Positions 56,910 through 64,000 of a stretch of 64,000 nucleotides of DNA are shown here, piece after piece (the first letter of the stretch is position 1; every line of letters begins with the position of its first letter). The DNA lies in assembly GCF_000277405.1 (NCBI RefSeq), contig NC_017741.1:496001-560000 (forward strand), given 5' to 3'. This DNA is from Helicobacter pylori Shi112. Lineage in GTDB: Bacteria > Campylobacterota > Campylobacteria > Campylobacterales > Helicobacteraceae. The notes under the pieces were generated by a model that was not told the origin of the DNA, did not search any database, and saw only the letters and a program-made list of their open reading frames with translations. A program made the translations under genes and the position numbers.

Positions 56910-57838
56910 AACCACAAGATATTGGAATCATTCAAAGCGTTTTAGAGATTATCAAAGAGCCTATTAAGGTTACTGAAGTTTATGATAAAACCCAAGAGCT
57001 TTTTGAAAAAGGCGAGATTGAAAACATGTTTGATTATGGGGGTAACACTCCCGATCAGAGTGTTAGCGCTGCTATTTATACAGCCTTAAACAAGGGCGAA
57101 GAGCTGCCTTTTTTGAAAACGCAAGAAAAACCAGTTTTAATCGCTTTAAAAGATGCGGCTAAAGAGCCGGTTTTAAACGCTCAAAAATCAAGCGTTCCAG
57201 GCGTTAAAATCGTGCATGAAAGAGATTTGCACCCCTTTTTAACTTACATGGCTTGCTACAATGAAAATTTGAAATGCTACACGAAAACCATTTTTCATGA
57301 AGGGAGCTCAAAATCGCCAAAAGGCATGGACAGGTGGCTTTATCCGGACATGGTGGGGGTTAGGTTTTTGCACGCTGAATTGTCTAATGAAAATTTAATC
57401 GCTTTTTCTAAGAAATTTGACACTTTACCCGTTAAACTGGTGAGCTTTGAATTGAAAAAAGAAATCAGCGTGAATAATTGCAGGGAGTGTTATTTTCAAG
57501 CGATTTCTAACAGCTCGTGGGCTAATGAGGGGTATTTAGTGGGCCATCATATTGATACGCATAATCCCAAACTCATGGATTTGTTGAAGCGTTTGCATGC
57601 GAGTTTTGGGATTGGCGTGATTGATTTGAGAACGAATGAGGACAAAAGCGCTATTTTATTGAACGCTAAATACAAAGAAAAAATTGATTACACCGTGGCT
57701 TTAGAGCTTAGCGAAAAAAATGAAGAATTCAGCGGTTTTTTAAAGAGCGTTGTGGATTATGACCCAAACCACCAACACCGCTATAAAGATGAATTTGATG
57801 AGATCAAAAAGAAAGAGGAGTTATACCCTAACGCATAA
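56906..57838 (+). CDS. HARE-HTH protein with PD-(D/E)XK-like nuclease core (HrgA/COG2958 type)
   Basis: The 310-residue protein starts with a winged-helix HARE-HTH pattern (SVLEIIKEPIKVTEVYDKTQ..., then DQSVSAAIYTALNKG, about 10-75), a domain often fused to restriction enzymes. The C-terminal half has YPDMVGV (Asp at about 151) and FELKKEI (E-x-K at about 183-187) followed by a helix with Gln (CYFQAISNSSWA), the signature of PD-(D/E)XK nucleases. It overlaps the ABC-F gene by four bases (ATGA), so both are made together. Target and activity are unknown. Confidence 0.7.
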   Translation: MKPQDIGIIQSVLEIIKEPIKVTEVYDKTQELFEKGEIENMFDYGGNTPDQSVSAAIYTALNKGEELPFLKTQEKPVLIALKDAAKEPVLNAQKSSVPGVKIVHERDLHPFLTYMACYNENLKCYTKTIFHEGSSKSPKGMDRWLYPDMVGVRFLHAELSNENLIAFSKKFDTLPVKLVSFELKKEISVNNCRECYFQAISNSSWANEGYLVGHHIDTHNPKLMDLLKRLHASFGIGVIDLRTNEDKSAILLNAKYKEKIDYTVALELSEKNEEFSGFLKSVVDYDPNHQHRYKDEFDEIKKKEELYPNA

Positions 57839-57866
57839 CTTTCTTTAATAAAACGCTTTAAGCGAT

Positions 57867-58544
57867 TTAATAAGGGCGTTTCAAAAACCCCAAATAAAGT
57901 GCTAAAGAACAGCATGACCAAGCAATCCCTAATAAAAACCCTCCTAAAACATCGCTAGGGTAATGCACCCCTAAATAAACCCTATCATACGCCATTAAAA
58001 AAATCCAAAAAAATAAAATTATAGCGCCAATAGTTTTAATGCGAGCGTTGGCGTTAGAATAGCATAACAACAACGCCAAAGAGCCGTAAAAAAGCGCTGA
58101 AGCTAAAGCATGCCCGCTAGGGAAACTAAAGTTATGCGCAAAAGCCAGTTCGCCATTAGTTACAGGCCGTGGGCGCGCCACCAAATGCTTAAGGAGTTTT
58201 AAGGTGATTTCACCTAATAAGATGCTAGGAAAAAACCACAACGCCAAAGCGATGCGTTTTTGAAACCCAAACCACAGGCTAATGAGTAAAGCGATAGAAG
58301 TGGTGAGCTTGCTTTGCGCAAACCATGTGCTTAAAAACACGAAAGAAAGCCACGCGCTCCCTTGAATGGGGGCAGGGTTGCGGATCAAGTCTATAAAAAA
58401 TAAATCCAATTGTTGCACCCACTCTTTTTGAAAAGCCACCCCGCTTATTACGATGCCAAACAATATAAAAAAGACCACCCCCACAATCCCAAGCGTTTTA
58501 GCCGCTTTCTTTTCTCTTACGCTTATCGTTCTGTCAAATACCAT
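57867..58544 (-). CDS. PAP2-family membrane phosphatase
   Basis: The 225-residue inner-membrane enzyme has about six helices and the three phosphatase motifs KHLVARPRP (about 128), FPSGHALA (about 148) and RVYLGVHYPSD (about 195). Lipid phosphatases of this family in H. pylori include LpxE and LpxF; this one (HP0851-like) may act on undecaprenyl pyrophosphate or phosphatidylglycerophosphate. ATG at 58544 follows AAAAGGGG. Its first 18 codons and leader are duplicated at 61.1 kb. Confidence 0.85.
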   Translation of the reverse strand: MVFDRTISVREKKAAKTLGIVGVVFFILFGIVISGVAFQKEWVQQLDLFFIDLIRNPAPIQGSAWLSFVFLSTWFAQSKLTTSIALLISLWFGFQKRIALALWFFPSILLGEITLKLLKHLVARPRPVTNGELAFAHNFSFPSGHALASALFYGSLALLLCYSNANARIKTIGAIILFFWIFLMAYDRVYLGVHYPSDVLGGFLLGIAWSCCSLALYLGFLKRPY

Positions 58545-58593
58545 TCAAACCCCTTTTAAAAATGACCTTTAAAAAGGGGATTATAGCTTATTT
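58489..58593. repeat. outer direct repeat, copy 1 (PAP2 gene 5' end)
   Basis: 105 bp covering the first 18 codons, start codon, ribosome binding site and leader of the PAP2 gene. Copy 2 (61119-61214) aligns over 96 bp with two substitutions and two gaps (6 and 3 bases). The pair brackets the HaeIII-like genes and the hsdM stub. Confidence 0.9.
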
Positions 58594-58640
58594 GATTAAA
58601 AAATAAGTTTTATGACAAAACTATAAAATAACCACAATCC

Positions 58641-58699
58641 CATTATTTAAAAAAATAACAATAAAGTTTTAATTATCAGTATTTGATGAGAATAGAACT
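58641..58699. repeat. inner imperfect direct repeat, copy 1
   Basis: CATTATTTAA, a 16-base spacer, then TTTTAATTATCAGTATTTGA and AGAATAGAACTT. The counterpart at 60734-60779 has CATTATTTAA, a 3-base spacer, and TTTAGTTATCGGTATTTGAT with AAAATAAAACCTT. The two copies sit at the outer edges of the restriction-modification pair. Confidence 0.7.
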
Positions 58700-58710
58700 T
58701 TTTTGTTTGC

Positions 58711-59664
58711 CTAAAACCCTACTATAAAAACTGCAACACTCTCAGGTTTTGAAAGCAATTTTATATCAAATTTCAAGCTTGGTTCTACCCTAGAGCTTGC
58801 ATTATGGATTCGTAATGAAAATGACCACCCTTCATCTAAAACCAATTCTAAAGTATTGAAACTTTTGGGTTTGAAATCAAAATAAATCATTCTAGTAGGC
58901 AATTTGCTTAAAGGGATAATTCTTTTAGGCTTATTTTTCACGCTACGATTAAGAGTATTATTAAAATGGTATGCCTCTAATTTAGTTTTTTGTTCTCTTT
59001 CTAACAAAATCGCTTTGTAAAAATCATATTTGCCTAGCAAATACTCCACCATTTTTTGTGGGACTTTATTTTTCTTATTTTCATCAATTCTTAAAACCTC
59101 TTTTTTAAAAGCTTGTAATAATGGGGCATAAATTTCTTGTTCTTTATTAGGGAAATCCCTCCATAACATGCCTTCTTTTTTAGCGTTTTCTAGTCTTTCA
59201 AATAGTGGTTTTATAGTGTCTTTATAATTTTGAGACACTCCAACACCCAGCCATTTTTTTCCAAAATCCAAGTCTTTAGAAAGTCTAGAATGTTTTACCG
59301 CATCATGGTTATGTTTAATGCTTAATCCTATGCAAAATCTATCAAAATAAATTAAAATATCCCGGATATCACCTATTTCACCAAGTTTGTCTTTTTGCAA
59401 TGATAGGGTGATTTCATTTTGCGAACTCTCTATGACTTCGTTTAATAATGGCTCACAATCCAATAAAAGCAATACGCCTTGTTTAGCGCTTTCTAAATAA
59501 CGATCTTGTAGAGATTTTTCTAAACTTTCATAAGCTCTATAGCATGCATTAAAACCATTTTGTTTATCCACTATAACCTTTTTAAAAACGCTCAATTTTT
59601 GCTCCAAAGCTAAACACCATGCGTATTCATACGCCCTACCTTGATTATTGCTCTTATCGCTCAA
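58711..59664 (-). CDS. type II restriction endonuclease, HaeIII-like
   Basis: The 317-residue protein begins [23 protein letters not shown], closely following the start of R.HaeIII, and lies directly after a M.HaeIII-like gene with an ATGA overlap. The expected target is GGCC, cutting between G and C. Full-length and without frameshifts, so probably active; the family assignment rests on remembered sequence similarity. The following region ([11 protein letters not shown]-like helices, then [20 protein letters not shown]) shows no motif I can assign. Confidence 0.8.
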   Translation of the reverse strand: MSDKSNNQGRAYEYAWCLALEQKLSVFKKVIVDKQNGFNACYRAYESLEKSLQDRYLESAKQGVLLLLDCEPLLNEVIESSQNEITLSLQKDKLGEIGDIRDILIYFDRFCIGLSIKHNHDAVKHSRLSKDLDFGKKWLGVGVSQNYKDTIKPLFERLENAKKEGMLWRDFPNKEQEIYAPLLQAFKKEVLRIDENKKNKVPQKMVEYLLGKYDFYKAILLEREQKTKLEAYHFNNTLNRSVKNKPKRIIPLSKLPTRMIYFDFKPKSFNTLELVLDEGWSFSLRIHNASSRVEPSLKFDIKLLSKPESVAVFIVGF

Positions 59665-60644
59665 TATAACGCCTTATAAATACTTACAGCAATTTCTTTA
59701 GCTAAACTCACAGGCACAGCATTACCTATCATTTTATAAGCGTCGTTGAGGTTTTCATAAACGAAATAAAAATCATCATCAAAACCTTGAATCCTTGCAC
59801 ACTCTCGCACGCTCAAGCGGCGGTATAAATGTTGGTAATTTTCTATAAATCTGCAATCATTTTTGCCAAATTTAGCCATTTTAGGGGCTTGTGGGTGTAG
59901 TTGGCATTGCCTTCCTGATGCTTGTATAGTAAAGGCTTGTTCGTCCCAATTTTTTACACGATTTCTGCTCATAAAGATCGGCGAATAAGAACCAATAAAA
60001 TATTCATGATTGTTAATGGCATTAGGGTTTCGTTTGTTTTTTGCTAAAGCGCACACCACGCTATCTTTTAGATCCCAAATAACATCTTTTAAAGTGAGTT
60101 TTTTTAAATGCGTTGAACCTTTAGGAAAAATGTAATTGATTTTTAAATCTTTCCTAAAACCAATATAAAAAACCCTAAGCCTTTCTTGCGCTACTCCATA
60201 ATCTTTGGCATTCACTAAATGCGTATTGACTTCATAACCACACTCTTTAAAAGCATTAAGGATATTTTTCACACTCGTTTCGTGGCGTTGAGCGAGCATG
60301 CCCCTTACATTTTCAGCTAAAAAAAATTTAGGCTTAAGCTCTCTTAAAAGGCGCAAATATTCATAAAATAACTGCCCTCTAGCATCATCAATACCTTTTA
60401 AATTCCCAGCCTCTGACCAACTTTGGCATGGCGGACCGCCAATAATCCCATCAACAGAAAAGTTAATTTCACTGGTTTGTAAATTTTTAATGTCTTTTTC
60501 TAGTAGTCGTGTATTTTTATGATTTAGTCTGTAAGTAGGTGTAATATTTTTATCATATTCATTTGCAACTACTATTTTAAACCCTGCTTTCTCAAAGCCT
60601 AAATCTAGCCCTCCGGCTCCAGCAAATAATGAAAGTAAATTCAA
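59661..60644 (-). CDS. C5-cytosine DNA methyltransferase, M.HaeIII-like
   Basis: The 327-residue enzyme shows all core motifs: [27 protein letters not shown] with catalytic Cys, [22 protein letters not shown], the recognition region [17 protein letters not shown]...[26 protein letters not shown] and [10 protein letters not shown]. The recognition-region match to M.HaeIII indicates GGCC methylation. The start is TTG 60644 after AAGGATAG. It protects the host from the downstream nuclease; the pair forms a movable selfish unit. Confidence 0.9.
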   Translation of the reverse strand: MNLLSLFAGAGGLDLGFEKAGFKIVVANEYDKNITPTYRLNHKNTRLLEKDIKNLQTSEINFSVDGIIGGPPCQSWSEAGNLKGIDDARGQLFYEYLRLLRELKPKFFLAENVRGMLAQRHETSVKNILNAFKECGYEVNTHLVNAKDYGVAQERLRVFYIGFRKDLKINYIFPKGSTHLKKLTLKDVIWDLKDSVVCALAKNKRNPNAINNHEYFIGSYSPIFMSRNRVKNWDEQAFTIQASGRQCQLHPQAPKMAKFGKNDCRFIENYQHLYRRLSVRECARIQGFDDDFYFVYENLNDAYKMIGNAVPVSLAKEIAVSIYKALY

Positions 60645-60733
60645 AAACTATCCTTATCATTCTGTTAAATCTCAATACTTTATAATGAAAGAATTTTACA
60701 ATAAATATCGGGTTATTCTAAAGAATGGGTTAG

Positions 60734-60779
60734 CATTATTTAAGGCTTTAGTTATCGGTATTTGATTAAAATAAAACCT
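60734..60779. repeat. inner imperfect direct repeat, copy 2
   Basis: Counterpart of 58641-58699, lying between the methyltransferase promoter and the hsdM stub. Together the copies flank a segment of about 2.05 kb that holds just the HaeIII-like pair, as expected for insertion with duplication of the target. Confidence 0.7.
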
Positions 60780-60827
60780 TTAAATTTTTAAAAAACGCCA
60801 ATCAACACAAAAAAGAGGCTTATTATC

Positions 60828-61193
60828 ATGGAAAACAAAAACACTCAAGCAGATAAATCTTCTTCACTAGAACGCAACGAATTGCACAACACCATTTGGA
60901 AAGTGGCTAATGAATTGAGAGGCTCAGTGGATGGCTGGGATTTTAAGCAATATGTTTTAGGCATTCTTTTTTACCGCTACATTTCAGAAAACATGGCTCA
61001 TTACATCAACAAAGAAGAGCGAAAGCGCGATCCGAGTTTTGATTACGCCAAATTAAGCGATGAAGAAGCCGAGAGCGCAAAAGAAGGTCTGATTGAAGAA
61101 AAAGGCTTTTTCATCCCGCCAAGCGCTTTAGCCGCTTTCTTTTCTCTTACGCTTATGTCAAATACCATTCAAACCCCTAAAAATGACCTTTAA
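60828..61193 (+). pseudogene. hsdM: hsdM stub, N-terminal fragment of a second type I system
   Basis: From ATG 60828 the first about 98 codons (SLERNELHNTIWKVANELRG, then DFKQYVLGILFYRYISENM) are the N-terminal helical domain of a type I methyltransferase. After FFIPPS the sequence switches to the duplicated PAP2 5' end (antisense) and stops at 61193 with a foreign 22-residue tail. The catalytic domain, hsdS and hsdR are absent; thiM follows. Confidence 0.85.
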
Positions 61194-61214
61194 AAAGGCG
61201 ATTATAGCTTATTT
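61119..61214. repeat. outer direct repeat, copy 2
   Basis: 96-bp duplicate of 58489-58593 joined inside the hsdM stub at the sequence CCAAGCG. It contains a dead copy of the PAP2 start, with a six-base in-frame deletion and a shortened ribosome binding site. Confidence 0.9.
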
Positions 61215-61265
61215 TCCACACAAACGCATGGAAAATACAGGGAATAAAAAAATAATATTCTTTGC

Positions 61266-61271
61266 TATAAT
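61266..61271 (+). promoter_or_regulatory. extended -10 of thiMDE
   Basis: TGCTATAAT lies 101 bases before the thiM ATG, giving a leader of about 95 nt. The leader lacks the CTGAGA and ACCTGA elements of a TPP riboswitch. Confidence 0.6.
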
Positions 61272-61371
61272 GAAACCTTTGAATGGTATGCTAAAAACGC
61301 CAAATTTTGAAATTAGAAAATATTTTAAAGCGCATCTTTGTAAAATAAAAGAAAGTTTAAGGAGGCTCATA

Positions 61372-62151
61372 ATGTTAAAAGAATTACGCCAAAAACGCCC
61401 CTTAGTGCATAATATCACCAATTATGTGGTGGCGCAATTCGTGGCTAATGGTTTATTAGCCTTAGGGGCATCGCCTTTAATGAGTGATGCCATTGCTGAA
61501 ATGCAAGATTTAGCAAAAATTTCTGACGCGCTCGCTATCAATATTGGCACTCTCAATGAACGCACCATTTTATGCGCTAAAGAGGCTATCAAACATTACA
61601 AGGCTTTGAATAAACCCATTGTGTTAGATCCTGTGGGGTGTTCAGCGAGCGCTTTACGCCATGGCACAAGTTTAGAGCTTTTAGAAAGCGAAGGGATTAG
61701 CGTTCTTAGGGGTAATGCTGCAGAATTAGGCTCTTTAGTGGGGATTTCTTGCGGAAGTAAGGGGCTAGACTCTCATTATGCCACCACGCCTATAGAAATA
61801 GTCAAACTAGCGGCTCAAAAGTATTTTGTGATAGCGGTAATGACGGGTAAAACAGATTATGTGAGCGATGGGAAAAAAGTTTTTAGCATTACTGGGGGGA
61901 GCGAGTATTTAGCGCTCATTACTGGGGCTGGGTGTTTGCACACAGCAGCGTGCGCGAGCTTTTTAAGTTTGAAAAAAGACCCCCTAGATTCTATGGTGCA
62001 ACTTTGCGCGCTCTATAAACAAGCCGCTTTTAATGCGCAAAAAAAAGTGTCGGAAAATAACGGCTCTAATGGTTCGTTCTTGTTTTATTTTTTAGACGCT
62101 CTAAGCTTGCCCATAAAGCTAGAAAATAGCCTTATTAAGGAAGAGTTGTGA
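61372..62151 (+). CDS. thiM: hydroxyethylthiazole kinase
   Basis: The 259-residue kinase phosphorylates the thiazole moiety of thiamine for salvage. Motifs are [38 protein letters not shown], and [14 protein letters not shown] with catalytic Cys near the ATP loop. ATG at 61372 follows TAAGGAGG; the longer frame from 61183 overlaps the repeat and lacks signal. It forms an operon with thiD (GTGA overlap) and thiE. Confidence 0.95.
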   Translation: MLKELRQKRPLVHNITNYVVAQFVANGLLALGASPLMSDAIAEMQDLAKISDALAINIGTLNERTILCAKEAIKHYKALNKPIVLDPVGCSASALRHGTSLELLESEGISVLRGNAAELGSLVGISCGSKGLDSHYATTPIEIVKLAAQKYFVIAVMTGKTDYVSDGKKVFSITGGSEYLALITGAGCLHTAACASFLSLKKDPLDSMVQLCALYKQAAFNAQKKVSENNGSNGSFLFYFLDALSLPIKLENSLIKEEL

Positions 62152-62957
62152 AAATTTACCCGCAAGTTTTAAGCATTGCCGGCAGCGATAGCGGTGGGGG
62201 TGCTGGGATACAAGCCGATTTGAAAGCGTTCCAAACTTTGGGCGTGTTTGGGACAAGCGTGATCACTTGCATCACCGCGCAAAACACACAGGGCGTGCAT
62301 GGGGTTTATCCGTTGAGCGTTGAAAGCGTGAGGGCACAAATCTTAGCCATTAGAGATGATTTTTCTATCAAAGCGTTCAAAATGGGAGCGTTATGCAACG
62401 CTCAAATCATTGAATGCGTGGCGGACACTTTAAAAACATGCGATTTTGGGTTGTGCGTTTTAGATCCGGTGATGGTTGCAAAGAATGGGGCTTTGCTTTT
62501 AGAAGAAGAGGCGATTTTAAGCTTAAAAAAACGCCTTTTACCTAAAACCCATTTACTAACCCCTAACCTCCCTGAAGTTTATGCGCTCACAGGCGTTCAA
62601 GTGCGAGATAATAAAAGCGCTTCAAAAGCGATGGGCATTTTAAGGGATTTAGGCGTTAAAAACGCTGTGATTAAAGGGGGGCATACAGAGCATTTTCAAG
62701 GGGAATTTAGCAACGATTGGGTGTTTTTAGAAGACGCTGAATTTATCCTAAACGCCAAGCGATTCAACACGAAAAACACGCATGGCACGGGTTGTGTTCT
62801 GTCTAGCTTGATAGTGGGCTTACTCGCTCAAGGGTTGGATTTGAAAAACGCTATTTCAAAGGCTAAAGAGCTTTTAACTATCATCATTCAAAACCCTTTA
62901 AACATTGGGCATGGGCATGGGCCTTTGAATTTATGGAGTATTAAAGAGCTTGTTTGA
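62148..62957 (+). CDS. thiD: hydroxymethylpyrimidine / phosphomethylpyrimidine kinase
   Basis: The 269-residue ribokinase-fold enzyme makes HMP pyrophosphate. It has [19 protein letters not shown] (about 8-26), [17 protein letters not shown] and [11 protein letters not shown] with the catalytic region. The start codon is GTG at 62148 with AAGGAAG upstream, overlapping the thiM stop. The ORF end overlaps thiE by eight bases. Confidence 0.95.
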   Translation: MKIYPQVLSIAGSDSGGGAGIQADLKAFQTLGVFGTSVITCITAQNTQGVHGVYPLSVESVRAQILAIRDDFSIKAFKMGALCNAQIIECVADTLKTCDFGLCVLDPVMVAKNGALLLEEEAILSLKKRLLPKTHLLTPNLPEVYALTGVQVRDNKSASKAMGILRDLGVKNAVIKGGHTEHFQGEFSNDWVFLEDAEFILNAKRFNTKNTHGTGCVLSSLIVGLLAQGLDLKNAISKAKELLTIIIQNPLNIGHGHGPLNLWSIKELV

Positions 62958-63609
62958 TGCGAATTGTTTGAAACTCATGTTTGTGGCTGGTTCGCAAGAC
63001 TTCTACCACATAAAGGGCGGCAAAAACGATAGGATAAACGCGCTTTTAGACGCTTTAGAATTGGCTTTACAATCTAAAATCACAGCGTTTCAATTCCGCC
63101 AAAAAGGCGATTTATCCCTACAAGATCCTATTGAAATCAAACAATTAGCCCTAAAGTGTCAAAAACTATGCCAAAAATACGGCGCGCCTTTTATTGTCAA
63201 TGATGAGGTGCAACTCGCGCTAGAATTAAAGGCTGATGGCGTGCATGTGGGGCAAGAAGACATGGCCATAGAAGAGGTAATGACTTTATGCAAAAAGTGC
63301 CTTTTTATAGGTTTGAGCGTCAATACTTTAGAGCAAGCCCTAAAAGCGCGCCATTTAGACGGCGTAGCCTATTTTGGGGTAGGCCCTATTTTTCCCACAC
63401 AATCTAAAAAAGACAAACAAGTTGTAGGCGTGGAGCTTTTAAAAAAAATAAAAGATAGAGGGATAAAAAAACCTCTCATAGCGATTGGGGGCATCACGAC
63501 GCATAACGCTTCAAAATTGCGCGAATATGGGGGTATCGCAGTCATTAGCGCGATCACGCAAGCCAAAGATAAAGCCTTAGCGGTTGGAAAACTTTTAAAC
63601 GATGCGTGA
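62950..63609 (+). CDS. thiE: thiamine phosphate synthase
   Basis: The 219-residue TIM barrel couples HMP-PP and thiazole phosphate. Motifs are [48 protein letters not shown] and IAIGGIT. The TTG start at 62950 lies within the end of thiD. With thiM and thiD it forms a salvage route; no de novo HMP or thiazole genes are in the window. Confidence 0.94.
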   Translation: MFDANCLKLMFVAGSQDFYHIKGGKNDRINALLDALELALQSKITAFQFRQKGDLSLQDPIEIKQLALKCQKLCQKYGAPFIVNDEVQLALELKADGVHVGQEDMAIEEVMTLCKKCLFIGLSVNTLEQALKARHLDGVAYFGVGPIFPTQSKKDKQVVGVELLKKIKDRGIKKPLIAIGGITTHNASKLREYGGIAVISAITQAKDKALAVGKLLNDA

Positions 63610-63663
63610 GGGATTCTAAAATCCCACAAAAAGCGTTTTTTAAAAAAATCAAGTTTTAGTTTT

Positions 63664-64000
63664 CTACCCTATCGTGTCCAACAAACGCTCTTCAAAAGCA
63701 AAAAGCATGGGGGTTTTTTCGCATGCAATTTCCACAGAAGAAAAGCCCAAAAGGGTGTTTTGAGCCTCTTTTAAAATTTCTTTAGTCCTTTGGAGGGAGG
63801 TTTTTAAAAAAAGCTGTTTTTCTTTTTCCTTTAAATAAATAACGCCGCCAATTTCGCCCAAGTTAGGATACAGAGCGTAAAAATCAACGCTTTGTTTTTT
63901 GGCTTTCACTTGCAAAAAAGCTTTTTTGCGTTCGTTTTCAATCACAAAGCTTAACACCTGCGATTGCAAGCTTAAAAGCATGTTGGCCGTATTCAAAAAC
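63664..64000 (-). CDS. conserved protein of unknown function, 5' end outside window
   Basis: About 112 codons are visible, ending at 63664. The frame remains open to the window edge, and the first possible start (TTG 63996) has no visible ribosome binding site, so the true start is probably beyond 64000. The sequence is hydrophilic with a helical segment (KTSLQRTKEILKEAQNTLLGF). It is convergent with thiE. I recognise no family (HP0842-like by position). Confidence 0.55.
   Translation of the reverse strand, partial: FLNTANMLLSLQSQVLSFVIENERKKAFLQVKAKKQSVDFYALYPNLGEIGGVIYLKEKEKQLFLKTSLQRTKEILKEAQNTLLGFSSVEIACEKTPMLFAFEERLLDTIG

Noticed and set aside
61272-61371. TPP riboswitch in the thiM leader
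   Set aside because: The leader is long enough, but I find neither the CTGAGA nor the ACCTGA-type core elements.
1-64000. CRISPR array, complete insertion sequence or prophage
   Set aside because: I saw no regularly spaced repeats, no transposase ORF and no phage structural genes; only the mobile-element remnant at 29.6-33.1 kb.

Overview
The window is Helicobacter pylori chromosome. The AT-rich sequence, Hop/Hor/Hof outer-membrane proteins, katA-kapA, frpB1, the HypA protein starting MHE, homopolymeric tracts and many restriction-modification genes all point there. From memory of the strain 26695 numbering, the left part (to about 29.6 kb) corresponds to HP0462-HP0487 and the right part (from about 34 kb) runs backwards through HP0877-HP0842. 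The stretch between them would then be a rearrangement breakpoint relative to that strain. This mapping is recollection, not a search.

Layout. 1-510: a truncated tRNA-Pro and a compact locus with the layout of a type I toxin-antitoxin system (18-residue hydrophobic peptide, antisense promoter, mutually pairing repeats). 511-6271 (minus): type I restriction operon hsdR-hsdM-hsdS; hsdR is broken by a 2-nt frameshift and also carries a C12 tract in the wrong phase. 6320-15266 (minus): a Maf-type flagellin glycosylation protein, a TerB-like membrane protein, a cysteine-free protein resembling a fusion of SdhB and CCG domains, pepF, a CPA2 antiporter and horE. 15491-17721 (plus): modABC. Then gltX (minus), hopJ (frameshifted at an A7 run), an adenine methyltransferase, a heptosyltransferase, typA, a truncated cytosine methyltransferase, a periplasmic catalase-like protein, hofC and hofD.

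29.6-33.1 kb is a decayed mobile-element remnant: a 5'-truncated polyvalent protein (PBECR-like nuclease and ParB-like domains), an unknown ORF, a second PBECR-like nuclease interrupted by one stop codon, and an orphan 3' gene end followed by a terminator. After a NYN-domain protein and ruvC comes the iron/oxidative block: frpB1 with a Fur-box-like site and a T14 leader tract, divergent from katA-kapA. phnA and cdh follow; cdh looks acquired from enterobacteria. Next are flgE with a sigma54 promoter, hypA, lpxB, greA, dut, a membrane protein and a lipoprotein, coaX, a SafE-like protein, and the ADP-heptose operon gmhB-hldD-hldE-gmhA.

54-64 kb: guaC of Firmicute type, a YbiT-like ABC-F ATPase overlapping a HARE-HTH/PD-(D/E)XK protein, and a PAP2 phosphatase. 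A HaeIII-like restriction-modification pair follows, placed between direct repeats next to an hsdM stub; the outer repeat duplicates the 5' end of the PAP2 gene. The window ends with thiM-thiD-thiE and a partial gene. LPS heptose supply (gmhB, hldD, hldE, gmhA) and use (the GT9 transferase), molybdate uptake and thiamine synthesis are the coherent pathways.
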